Below, piece after piece: positions 6,766 through 13,612 of a DNA stretch of 13,949 bases. The position numbers and the translations under genes were made by a program. Source of the DNA: an archaeon (GTDB taxonomy: Archaea > Thermoproteota > Nitrososphaeria > Nitrososphaerales > CADDZS01); NCBI GenBank assembly GCA_021792315.1, contig JAJYUX010000024.1, positions 4,532 through 18,480 of the forward strand, written 5' to 3'. The notes below the pieces were generated by a model. The model was given only the letters and a program-made list of their open reading frames with translations, searched no databases and had not been told where the DNA came from. Every line of letters starts with the position of its first letter. Position 1 is the first letter of the stretch.

Positions 6766-8127
6766 TCACTTCTTCCTTGCTATGAATCCGACTATAACGC
6801 CGATTATCAGAGAGATTGTTGTAGCGGCGTATGCCCATACCGCTATTCCAATAACAGAACTAGTTGATGATGTTCCGCTTGATTGTGTCGTGTTAGACGA
6901 TATCGAGGAGCTCTGGGTCGTACTAGATGCCGAAGCAGCCGTTAAGCTGAGCATGGATGAACCCATGTTTGAAGGTGAAGCAGCATCCTTGGCAGTGATT
7001 ACGACTTCGAATTTGTTTCCTCCGCTGAGCGATGGAAGAGAAGTAGTGTTGAAGGTTCCTGACCAAAGATGAGTTTTTGTGTTATAATTCAATGAAACCT
7101 GCGAAATCAGACCACCAAGGAGCTTTCCTCCAAATGAACCAGATGTGCGGTTGTAGTACCCCCAGCCAACCAAGGCATTCACTGAACCTCCGTGCACTGT
7201 AGAATCAAGCGGTCCAACAAATCCCGTTACCGCGGCGGCTCCGTTCGGAGGAGCAGGGTAAGTTACATTTGCAAGAATCTCGATATTCTCTCCATTTTGC
7301 AAGCCGTTGATTGTTTGGTTAGTGGCAGTATCCACAAAGGAAGTTCCAATGCTCAATGTGGCGGTTGAAATTGTGAAGGGACTTCCCACATAAGTCCAGG
7401 TGACAGTGTTTCCTGCTGAATCGCTAACTTTCACAATGGGGACCCAAGGTCCAACGTTTGTGTAATTCCATGCAGGTAGGAATCTGCCCATGAAGAAACC
7501 CGTAGTCGATTGACTTTTCGTATTAGGTGCATGCCAAGAAGCGATTGAGTTAGTGTTGTCCGGTAGTGTATAAGTAACAACAATTCCCTTATCGGTATTT
7601 GTCACTGGTCCACCATTCGAAGCGTATGTGATGTAAAATCTCGGAAACATTTCCATACCCCTCGTTCCACCTGGTGTGTAGGCACAAGTCGAACCAGTTA
7701 TCATATCAATCATTACGTTCAGTTTGTTTGTTGCGTAAAATGAAGTTGAGGCAACTAAAGTATTACCCTGTTCAACAAATACATTGTAAGTGCCAGACTG
7801 ATCCACGATTCCCTTGAAGCCGCTCGTAGAGTTCCCGAATGTTGCATTCTGCACTTGACCTGCGGAAGTGAATGACTCGTTCATAGACACTTTTGCACCT
7901 AGAGGCTTCACGACGACAACCGTGTAAGTACCAGCGCCAGGGGCTGTCACTTGTATGTTGACGTTCATTCCCAAGTTCACACTCCCTGGAGTGGCAACAA
8001 CATTCTGAGTCTGGGCGGCAACTCTCGGTAGAGGAGCAACAGCAGTAAGCGCTGGCGACAATAGGAATAAAAGAACGAATGTTAGCAGAGCAATTAAACC
8101 GTGTTTACGCGGCGTAATTTTCATCAT
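6766..8127 (-). CDS. Membrane-anchored surface protein with Ig-like domains, first gene of the complex III operon
   Basis: From the ATG at 8127 this is 453 aa. A signal peptide (KITPRKHGLIALLTFVLLFL, ending near AAQ) leads to a beta-rich ectodomain of about 360 residues with N-glycosylation sequons. A Ser/Thr-rich stalk (SSTTQSSSISSNTTQSSGTS) and one C-terminal helix ending in FIARKK follow. This is the standard layout of an archaeal surface protein. Starts at GTG 8142 and ATG 8139 are also open. The TATA box at 8154-8161 puts transcription start near 8132, which favours the almost leaderless ATG at 8127. I do not recognise a named domain, and there is no cofactor motif. As the promoter-proximal gene of an operon ending in Rieske and cytochrome b, it probably works with that complex or with its extracellular partner. 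Confidence 0.85.
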   Translation of the reverse strand: MMKITPRKHGLIALLTFVLLFLLSPALTAVAPLPRVAAQTQNVVATPGSVNLGMNVNIQVTAPGAGTYTVVVVKPLGAKVSMNESFTSAGQVQNATFGNSTSGFKGIVDQSGTYNVFVEQGNTLVASTSFYATNKLNVMIDMITGSTCAYTPGGTRGMEMFPRFYITYASNGGPVTNTDKGIVVTYTLPDNTNSIASWHAPNTKSQSTTGFFMGRFLPAWNYTNVGPWVPIVKVSDSAGNTVTWTYVGSPFTISTATLSIGTSFVDTATNQTINGLQNGENIEILANVTYPAPPNGAAAVTGFVGPLDSTVHGGSVNALVGWGYYNRTSGSFGGKLLGGLISQVSLNYNTKTHLWSGTFNTTSLPSLSGGNKFEVVITAKDAASPSNMGSSMLSLTAASASSTTQSSSISSNTTQSSGTSSTSSVIGIAVWAYAATTISLIIGVIVGFIARKK

Positions 8128-8153
8128 GTTAATGTCCATCACCTTTCGCCTGC

Positions 8154-8161
8154 TTTATAAT
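8154..8161 (-). promoter_or_regulatory. TATA box of the complex III operon, shared with the divergent regulator
   Basis: ATTATAAA on the minus strand lies about 25 bp before the expected start at the ATG of 8127. Read on the plus strand the same bases give CTTTATAA, which would place the winged-helix gene's start near 8182. One AT-rich element could therefore serve both directions. Confidence 0.6.
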
Positions 8162-8173
8162 CCATGGCGCGCT

Positions 8174-8190
8174 ATGCCAATATTTGGCAA
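8174..8190. promoter_or_regulatory. Operator, copy 1 of WTGCCAANNNWTGGCAA
   Basis: ATGCCAATATTTGGCAA is a near-perfect palindrome. It lies 12 bp upstream of the operon's minus-strand TATA box and covers the predicted start of plus-strand transcription (about 8182). Two further copies are at 9642-9658 and 9717-9733. Its position suggests action on the operon from upstream, together with blocking of the divergent regulator gene. Confidence 0.7.
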
Positions 8191-8205
8191 CGCGGGCCGG
8201 AATTC

Positions 8206-8571
8206 ATGCACCTGAACAATCGCGATATGATCGAAAAGATGATCAGAGTTCTATCCGACCAGGGGGCGAGGAGTGTGCTCGTCTTCACAGTCACATCGCC
8301 TAAATCTGCAGCCGAATTGTCCGAACAACTTGGAATTCCGATCCGAAGCACATACCGTCATATAACCGACCTGTGTGATCTGGGATTACTCGCCGGAGAA
8401 CGCAGTGCTTTGATTGAAAGTGGAGGAAAATCTGTGCTTTATCGAAGCATGGTAAAATCTGTAACACTTGAATATGATAATGTGAAAGACTCGTTCGATG
8501 TAAATCTTGTACCCAACGAGAACATATTAGATAGATTCGTCCGTTTCTGGGGATACATGGGTGCGAAGTAA
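8206..8571 (+). CDS. Winged-helix (ArsR-like) transcriptional regulator
   Basis: From ATG 8206 this is 121 aa. A winged-helix DNA-binding domain fills the first two thirds: MIRVLSDQGARSVLVFTV, then AAELSEQLGIPIRSTYRHIT as the recognition unit, then DLGLLAGERS and a wing. No metal-binding cysteine pair is seen, and only one Cys is present. The C-terminal third is acidic and may mediate dimerisation or sense a signal. An earlier ATG at 8164 is in frame, but the TATA box at 8153-8160 would start transcription near 8182, after it, and the palindrome at 8174-8190 would then lie inside the gene. I therefore prefer 8206. It is divergent from the Rieske/cytochrome b operon and overlaps the next gene by one base (TAATG), so it is a candidate local regulator of that operon. 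Confidence 0.85.
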   Translation: MHLNNRDMIEKMIRVLSDQGARSVLVFTVTSPKSAAELSEQLGIPIRSTYRHITDLCDLGLLAGERSALIESGGKSVLYRSMVKSVTLEYDNVKDSFDVNLVPNENILDRFVRFWGYMGAK

Positions 8572-8858
8572 TGTCATTAGAATTCGACTTATTTCTGTAC
8601 GTTAGCTTAGTCGAAGTACTGGCACTTGTCGCTGCACTAGTCTTGGTGATTCTCGCATTCAACGGATATCGAAAGAGCAAAAGTACTTCGATGTTGGCAG
8701 CAGCAACAGGTTTCGGGATGCTGGGAATCGCATCTCTTGCGGAAGGTGTATTCTACACTGTGTTTGGATATTCGCTGATTGAGGCTCAGGCAGTTAGATC
8801 AACCCTCACGGTTGTTGGTCTTGTCATTCTGGTCTATTCGATCCACAGGACTCGTTGA
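8571..8858 (+). CDS. Small three-helix membrane protein coupled to the winged-helix regulator
   Basis: This 95-aa protein has three membrane helices (about 8-30, 41-64 and 71-91). A basic loop after the first (NGYRKSKSTS) and a basic C-terminus (HRTR) both point to the cytoplasm only if the first helix runs outward to inward. The pattern (helix, Arg/Lys turn, ATGFGMLGIASLAEGVF, then VVGLVILVYS) resembles the short DUF7521-type membrane proteins that I recall lying next to winged-helix regulators in other archaea. The ATG overlaps the regulator's stop by one base, so the two are translated together. It might hold the regulator at the membrane or pass it a signal, which is inference. It converges on the V4R regulator gene with 32 bp between. 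Confidence 0.75.
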   Translation: MSLEFDLFLYVSLVEVLALVAALVLVILAFNGYRKSKSTSMLAAATGFGMLGIASLAEGVFYTVFGYSLIEAQAVRSTLTVVGLVILVYSIHRTR

Positions 8859-8890
8859 GTTATGCATTCATCGATATTGACGTTATCGCC

Positions 8891-9586
8891 TTAAACTTTA
8901 GAAGCACCCAATTGCTTCCATTTGACACAGAATACGCACTTTTCATCCCCATGTCCCTTGCACTGCACGCGTTCTGTCCTTACACCGAGAATACTGTCTA
9001 TACCCTCATGAACAGCCTCGTCTAGCGTATCACAAATGAGTCCAGGCATCTTATCTGCAAGTTCCTGGAAAAGGCAGTTGGACTGTTCGTATATCAAATC
9101 ATGTTTTCCCACAGATCTGACATGAGGATACAATCCGCTATCAGATAGAAATTTGTTGACAAATCTGGAGGCGTATTCATCAGGCGTCCATTTTGTTGAG
9201 CTTGACATTGAAAGAAGGCTACGGCCCAATTCTTCACCTATTCTTATTCCAATGTCTCGTAGTATCATTCTTGCACCTTCTTGTCCCATTGAATCAACCA
9301 GTTTAGCGATGATTGATTCGGTCAAGGTTTGGTAGCCTCTCGGAGGAAATCCCACCGATCTGGCATTTCGAGTCAACATGTAAGTCGGGGTGCTTCCCGG
9401 TGATGGCTCCTTGCACACAACCAATCCAGACATCTCCAGAACGGCGAGTTTTTCTTTCGCAATCTTGAGTGATGTTCCGAGTGATTTGGCAATCTCGTGC
9501 TCACCTAGGTTCTTGTCGATCAAAAGATCTAGAATCTTCCAACTAAGGGCCGACGATAGTGCTTTCGCAACAGGTATCGCAGACAT
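8891..9586 (-). CDS. HTH regulator with cysteine-rich V4R-like sensor domain
   Basis: This is a 231-aa protein. Residues about 10-75 form a winged-helix domain (LSWKILDLLIDKNLGEHEIA, then IAKEKLAVLEMSGLVV). Residues about 90-222 look like a V4R (4-vinyl-reductase) small-molecule-binding domain, with the typical ending GHGDEKCVFCVKW. Cysteines at 171, 185, 209, 217 and 220, plus His212, could bind a metal or an iron-sulfur cluster. This fits a redox or cluster sensor, which is inference from the spacing. The ATG at 9586 has TATA-like ATTTATTAG at 9622-9630. One operator copy lies 11 bp further upstream, so it is probably self-regulated. It is divergent from the VKOR-like gene, with two operator copies between them. 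Confidence 0.85.
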   Translation of the reverse strand: MSAIPVAKALSSALSWKILDLLIDKNLGEHEIAKSLGTSLKIAKEKLAVLEMSGLVVCKEPSPGSTPTYMLTRNARSVGFPPRGYQTLTESIIAKLVDSMGQEGARMILRDIGIRIGEELGRSLLSMSSSTKWTPDEYASRFVNKFLSDSGLYPHVRSVGKHDLIYEQSNCLFQELADKMPGLICDTLDEAVHEGIDSILGVRTERVQCKGHGDEKCVFCVKWKQLGASKV

Positions 9587-9621
9587 TTAGTACTCTTCCA
9601 AGATATAGTAGAACTGATTTA

Positions 9622-9630
9622 CTAATAAAT
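9622..9630 (-). promoter_or_regulatory. TATA box of the V4R regulator gene
   Basis: ATTTATTAG on the minus strand, about 40 bp before the ATG at 9586, gives a leader of roughly 15 nt. A second AT-rich element (CTATATC, around 9603-9609) is closer and could give a leaderless transcript. Confidence 0.4.
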
Positions 9631-9641
9631 GACCGACGATT

Positions 9642-9658
9642 ATGCCAAAGCATGGCAA
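9642..9658. promoter_or_regulatory. Operator, copy 2 of WTGCCAANNNWTGGCAA
   Basis: ATGCCAAAGCATGGCAA has the same 7-3-7 layout as the sites at 8174 and 9717. It is 11 bp upstream of the V4R regulator's TATA-like element. Its centre is 75 bp from the centre of the next copy. Confidence 0.7.
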
Positions 9659-9716
9659 TCCGAATCAGAGCACTCTTCAGTTGCTTTCGTAAAAAGATCT
9701 TACGCCGTTCAGCGGG

Positions 9717-9733
9717 TTGCCAATTTTTGGCAA
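9717..9733. promoter_or_regulatory. Operator, copy 3 of WTGCCAANNNWTGGCAA
   Basis: TTGCCAATTTTTGGCAA is the most symmetric copy, with perfect 7-bp arms. It ends 10 bp before the TATA box of the VKOR-like gene. Confidence 0.75.
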
Positions 9734-9743
9734 TCGTCAGTGC

Positions 9744-9751
9744 ATTTTAAT
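9744..9751 (+). promoter_or_regulatory. TATA box of the VKOR-like gene
   Basis: TTTTAATA is centred about 30 bp before the ATG at 9778, which predicts a leaderless or near-leaderless mRNA. No Shine-Dalgarno motif precedes the ATG, in agreement. Confidence 0.5.
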
Positions 9752-9777
9752 AGCTTTAGGCCCTTTTTTGAAATGAA

Positions 9778-10422
9778 ATGAAGAACATAGCGTCGAAGAT
9801 ATTCGTCGCCATTTCTTTGATAGGGATTGTCGAAGCGATTTACCATGCGTGGCGCGAGAAAGCATTCACGACAAACATTTTCGAAATCCACTATTCTGGA
9901 TATGCTTCGTTTTTTGGAATTCCGTACTGGCTCTTCGGCCTAGTTTGGTTTCCTTTGGTTTTTGTTATTGTTCTCTGGAGGACAAGATTTACGCGTGAAC
10001 CTCTTGGTATGGAGCTGCTAGCCTTTCTTACAATAGGCAATGCATTCACCGCGTACATGTGGTATCTCGACATCATCATCGTCAAAGTCTATACACTCGT
10101 CTACATAGCGCTCTACGTCACTAACTACGTCCTAACTGCCCTTGTTGTATTACAGCACAGATCTAATGACGTTTCACATGGTTACGTATACGGCACGGTA
10201 ACTGGAGCTATTATCGGACTGCTCTTTGGTCCATACGGTGTTGCGGCTTGCGGCATTGCGGGCGGGATGTTCGGCGCCGTCAGGAACTTCTTTGTGCCCA
10301 AGAGGGACATCACTTCAGATACATCTAAAGCGATTGTCAGAGAGAGACTGCAAGAAGAGAAAGAGGTACTCGAAAGAAAACTCAAAGAGATCGAAGCTAG
10401 AATTTCTGAAACAGAAAAGTAG
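9778..10422 (+). CDS. VKOR-fold membrane protein lacking catalytic cysteines, with glycine-rich hairpin and coiled coil
   Basis: This is a 214-aa protein. Residues about 8-125 follow the vitamin K epoxide reductase four-helix pattern: an entry helix (SLIGIVEAIYHAW), the signature SGYASFFGIPYWLFGLVWF (40-58), then AFLTIGNAFTAYMWYL and a last helix at about 103-125. In VKOR enzymes the loop before that signature holds a cysteine pair and the last helix begins with CxxC. Here the loop reads TTNIFEIHYSG and the helix KVYTLVYIALYV, with no cysteine. The only Cys, 158, lies outside the fold. A glycine-rich hydrophobic hairpin (about 137-168) and a charged coiled coil (about 183-214) follow. It cannot do ordinary disulfide chemistry, and a structural or quinone-binding role is inference. 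It is divergent from the V4R regulator, with an operator just upstream of its TATA box. Confidence 0.8.
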   Translation: MKNIASKIFVAISLIGIVEAIYHAWREKAFTTNIFEIHYSGYASFFGIPYWLFGLVWFPLVFVIVLWRTRFTREPLGMELLAFLTIGNAFTAYMWYLDIIIVKVYTLVYIALYVTNYVLTALVVLQHRSNDVSHGYVYGTVTGAIIGLLFGPYGVAACGIAGGMFGAVRNFFVPKRDITSDTSKAIVRERLQEEKEVLERKLKEIEARISETEK

Positions 10423-10964
10423 TCTTCGCTAGAGAATTTCATTCTCCGAGTATCTGCAACTTCATTCGTTGTGAGATATCAAAAGACACTTGTGTCAAGA
10501 AACAGAGGACCGCACAGAGAGAAGAATAGAACGAATTTGGAAAGTGTACGCTCGGTGAAAAATACTCTTTCACACGTTAATCCAGTTTTGCCCGGGTTTT
10601 CGCTTCTCCTGATAGCGCTTTACAAATGTCCTTCGGTTGCGCCACTTTGGAATTGGGCTGTTCCGGACCCTTCCCTGGATCTTGGGAGTCTGAGATCTTA
10701 CCTTTCCAGCCTTAGTAAGTGATCCGTGTGTTGGCAATTTCTTCGCTAGAACTCAGTTCCTAAAATGATATTTCAACCTTCTGCTATGAAATTGGTTCCT
10801 TTGAATAACTCTCACATGGTCAAGAACGCCTTTTGAAACATGGAGTCAACGCTCAGCTAAGGTATTTCTGGTCTAGTTCTCTTGGAATCTCATCCGGCGG
10901 GTCGTTGAGAATTTTTCACCAAACGCTTTAAGACTGATGCCAAGAACGCTTTGTTCGAGCTAAC
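10423..10964. other. Spacer without a supported gene
   Basis: About 540 bp lie between the VKOR-like gene and nop5. A small stem (GAGAAT, TTC, ATTCTC) at 10432-10446 follows the stop but has no T-run. An 83-codon plus frame from GTG 10471 has no recognisable domain, an odd composition and no promoter, so I do not call it. Lone half-sites of the operator occur (TTGGCAA around 10732, ATGCCAA around 10937). I found no tRNA or C/D-box RNA by eye. Confidence 0.5.
10923..10933 (+). promoter_or_regulatory. Probable TATA element of the nop5-fibrillarin operon
   Basis: The sequence ACGCTTTAAGAC lies about 35 bp before the TTG start of nop5, giving a leader of roughly 10 nt. Confidence 0.45.
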
Positions 10965-12224
10965 TTGAGATTTTACCTCGTCGCGAGCGAGCTCGGACTG
11001 ATTCTTCTTGACGAGCGAAAGAGACCCATCTCCGCATCACAGTTTCATGATCGCGCCAAAGATTATCTTGAGGCGACCTCCGGCGCAGTTTCAGATTCAC
11101 AGCTTTCCTGGCTGAAGGAAAAAGTTGCTTTGGATTCTACTCTGATAGCAGAGTCGCAAATCACTCTTGGTCTGCACACTGTTTTTCCAAGTGTCCAGTC
11201 CATTTCAGATGAAGACCAGAGGGAGATAAGAAGAGATCTGATTGGAATTATTGTGGCGTCAGGTCTAGCCATCTCTGATGTAGAGGCAGAGGAGGCTTTG
11301 AGGAAGGTCTCGATAGAGATTTCCGATCTCAGGATAAAGGAGCTTTCATCAAATCCTGATCTACAGGCAATGGAATCAGTACAAGCACTCGATGAAGTCG
11401 ACAAAACTGCCAATATCATCAGTTCGAGGCTGCGTGAGTGGTACGGCCTACATTTTCCCGAACTCGTCTCGATGGTGGACGATAACATCTCACTTGCAAA
11501 GCTGATCATAAACTTCAAGTCCCGGTCCAATTACGAGGCGGGCCTCCTAGAACAGATGGGCTACTCCAAGGCAAAGAGCAAGGCCATCGAGACTTCAGCA
11601 AAGAGTTCGCGTGGGGCAGATTTGAGGGATGAAGATCTCTCACGAATCATCCAGTTGGCGGAAGAGGCTCAGCACCTTTTTTCCCTTCGGGACAAACTTG
11701 CATCCCATGTTGAAAAGACGATGAGGCAGGTGGCGCCGAATCTGACCGAAATTGCTGGCGCGACGATTGGAGCTAGGTTGATTGCCCGCTCGGGAGGCCT
11801 CAAGAGGCTCGCAGTTCTTCCAGCGAGCACGATTCAGATTCTTGGTGCCGAGAAGGCTCTCTACAGAGCACTGAAGAGCGGAGCTAGACCTCCAAAGCAC
11901 GGAATCTTGTTCCAGCATGCCTCCGTCCACAGCGCGCCAAAGTGGCAGCGCGGAAAGGTAGCTCGCTCAGTCGCTGGTAAGATAGCAATAGCAGCGCGTA
12001 TCGACATCTTCCGAGGAACCAAGGATGAGAACATTCTACGCACTCTTGAAACACGCCTGGATGAAATAAAGGACAAGTACAAGGAAGCGCCAAAAGAAGA
12101 GAAGCAGTTCTCACCGCGGCCCAGATTCGATCGTGGAAGAGAAAGAGGAAGAAGGGACGAGCGATTCAAGAAGTATGGTAGAGGCGAGAAACCTCCGAGA
12201 AAGCACGGCCATGACAGACGCTGA
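10965..12224 (+). CDS. nop5: Nop5 (Nop56/58-type) C/D box RNP core protein
   Basis: This 419-aa protein is the scaffold of the archaeal box C/D RNP, which guides 2'-O-methylation of rRNA. The N-terminal domain (about 1-120) binds fibrillarin. A long helical coiled-coil region follows (about 130-260). The Nop domain is unmistakable: AGATIGARLIARSGGLKRLA, then LGAEKALYRALKSGARPPKH and IFRG near residue 350. The C-terminal ~45 residues form a Lys/Arg-rich tail (RPRFDRGRERGRRDERFKKY) typical of the family. The start is TTG at 10965, since no ATG fits and the first residues (MRFYLVASELGLILLDE) look like a complete N-terminus. The 3' end overlaps the fibrillarin gene by 14 nt, so the two partners are made together. 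Confidence 0.95.
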   Translation: MRFYLVASELGLILLDERKRPISASQFHDRAKDYLEATSGAVSDSQLSWLKEKVALDSTLIAESQITLGLHTVFPSVQSISDEDQREIRRDLIGIIVASGLAISDVEAEEALRKVSIEISDLRIKELSSNPDLQAMESVQALDEVDKTANIISSRLREWYGLHFPELVSMVDDNISLAKLIINFKSRSNYEAGLLEQMGYSKAKSKAIETSAKSSRGADLRDEDLSRIIQLAEEAQHLFSLRDKLASHVEKTMRQVAPNLTEIAGATIGARLIARSGGLKRLAVLPASTIQILGAEKALYRALKSGARPPKHGILFQHASVHSAPKWQRGKVARSVAGKIAIAARIDIFRGTKDENILRTLETRLDEIKDKYKEAPKEEKQFSPRPRFDRGRERGRRDERFKKYGRGEKPPRKHGHDRR

Positions 12225-12909
12225 CGTGACGAACATCTTCGATGGAGGTTTCCAGGTTCCTGATCCGAGAAACCCCAACAAGAGGATTCTCGCCACAAGA
12301 AACCTCGACCCGGGACGCTCCGGCTATGGAGAAGCCCTCGTGAGACGAAAACTCGTAGAGTTCAGATCCTGGGATCCGTTCAGGAGTAAGCTTTCCGCCG
12401 CGATCCTAAACGGACTGGAGCACTTCCCGTTCGCACCTGGCACACACTGCCTGTACCTCGGAGCCTCAACCGGAACAACAGTTTCCCACCTCTCTGACAT
12501 TGTCGGAAACAACGGGATAATATTCGCAGTGGAAGTCGCGGCACGCGTGGCTAGAGAACTGTTGGAAAACGTGACAAAATACAGAAAGAATGTCGTACCA
12601 ATAATTGAAGACGCGAGCCACCCGGAAAGATATCCCGCAATTTACGGCAGAGTAACTGCAGTCTACGCCGATGTCGCACAGCCCGATCAGACTCTTATTG
12701 CGATCCAGAACTGCAGCATGTTCCTTGAGAGTCACGGTCTTTTGTTCCTAGTGGTAAAGGCAAGCAGCATCGACGTAACAAAGTCGAAGCAAGAGGTTTT
12801 CGGAGATCAAGTAGCACTTCTTGAGAGATCGAGTTTCAATTTACTTGAGCAAATTGACCTCGAACCTTACGACAAGAATCATGCCATGATAGTAGCTAGC
12901 AAGAACTAG
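12211..12909 (+). CDS. flpA: Fibrillarin-like rRNA 2'-O-methyltransferase
   Basis: This 232-aa SAM-dependent methyltransferase is the catalytic subunit of the box C/D RNP. SAM-binding motif I is LYLGASTGTTVSHLSDIVG (81-99). Glu108 (FAVEVAARVARELLEN) starts the second strand, Asp134 (PIIEDASHP) the third, and VYADVAQPDQ (151-160) is a fibrillarin signature. LLFLVVKASSIDVTKS (177-192) holds the conserved lysine. Length matches the family. The ATG at 12211 lies inside the end of nop5, and upstream in-frame codons belong to the nop5 tail in another frame. Its stop is one base from the stop of the convergent RNase HII gene, so no room is left for separate terminators. Confidence 0.95.
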   Translation: MTDADVTNIFDGGFQVPDPRNPNKRILATRNLDPGRSGYGEALVRRKLVEFRSWDPFRSKLSAAILNGLEHFPFAPGTHCLYLGASTGTTVSHLSDIVGNNGIIFAVEVAARVARELLENVTKYRKNVVPIIEDASHPERYPAIYGRVTAVYADVAQPDQTLIAIQNCSMFLESHGLLFLVVKASSIDVTKSKQEVFGDQVALLERSSFNLLEQIDLEPYDKNHAMIVASKN

Positions 12910-12910
12910 A

Positions 12911-13612
12911 CTACAGCCTCTCTGTTACTAATTCCGGAAGTCCCTGCATGCGTCGAATAGTCAGCCAAGACATTCGCGCAAAAGCCGGAAATTCTCTAGT
13001 TCTTTCATATGATTCTTTCAGAAATGACACCGTATCTGGATCCGATGGATAACCGCTCCCGAATTTGCCGTGCTTTTCGTGCAACCTGCGGATGATTGAG
13101 TCGCGCGTGACCTTCGCAATTATCGAAGCGGCGGAAACAACCGCATAGTTTCTGTCGGCATGGTGTTCACTCTTTATTTTCCTAGATAGCGGATTAGGTT
13201 CGCCCACTGTGAATTTCTTTCCAAGTTGTTCGGCAATGAGATCAGATATCAGAAAACCAAATCTTTTCTGATCTGTGTCGCAACAGTCAACATAAGCCAA
13301 ATCGAAATTCAACCTACTCAGGACTTTCGCCATGATTTTCGCCTCCAGATAATTCAGTCGGCGGAGTCTGCGACCGCTGAAAACAACCTTGTCTATAGAT
13401 GGTGGTGCAATTTTCTCGTGCACTACAGAAGTCGCAACTTTCTTGATCTCCTTGTAGAGCGACTGTCTCCTCTTCGCAGAGAGAAGCTTTGAATCTTTCA
13501 CTCCAAGCTCCATCAGCTTTGGGAGTTCTGATTCAGAGATTGAAATGCCCGCAATAACAAGAGGTCCGAGGACTGAGCCTCTTCCTGCCTCGTCAACGCC
13601 CGCGACTATCAA
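12911..13612 (-). CDS. rnhB: Ribonuclease HII
   Basis: This 233-aa protein cuts the RNA strand of RNA-DNA hybrids and removes misinserted ribonucleotides. The N-terminal motif VDEAGRGSVLGPLV gives Asp7 and Glu8, and Asp109 (LAYVDCCDT) and Asp152 (HADRNYAVVSAASIIAKVTR) complete the catalytic set. Ser replaces the more usual Pro after GRG. Tyr188 (SGYPSDP) is the tyrosine that type 2 enzymes use to recognise the RNA-DNA junction. The start is TTG at 13612, overlapping the stop of the upstream NTPase gene (TTGA), so the two are co-transcribed. Length is normal for archaea. Confidence 0.95.
   Translation of the reverse strand: MIVAGVDEAGRGSVLGPLVIAGISISESELPKLMELGVKDSKLLSAKRRQSLYKEIKKVATSVVHEKIAPPSIDKVVFSGRRLRRLNYLEAKIMAKVLSRLNFDLAYVDCCDTDQKRFGFLISDLIAEQLGKKFTVGEPNPLSRKIKSEHHADRNYAVVSAASIIAKVTRDSIIRRLHEKHGKFGSGYPSDPDTVSFLKESYERTREFPAFARMSWLTIRRMQGLPELVTERL

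Noticed and set aside
10432..10446. Stem GAGAAT-TTC-ATTCTC as terminator of the VKOR-like gene
   Set aside because: There is no T-run after it and the loop is only three bases, so it is not convincing as an archaeal terminator.
10471..10722. Plus-strand frame of 83 codons from a GTG
   Set aside because: No recognisable domain, no promoter or Shine-Dalgarno site, and a composition unlike its neighbours. It probably occurs by chance.
10725..10945. Single TTGGCAA and ATGCCAA half-sites before nop5
   Set aside because: They are about 200 bp apart, not paired with the 3-bp spacing, and not next to the nop5 TATA box.
10740..10965. C/D box guide RNA near nop5-fibrillarin
   Set aside because: A TGATG appears near 10934 and some CTGA occur elsewhere, but no C box and D box pair with proper spacing and no C'/D' boxes could be found.
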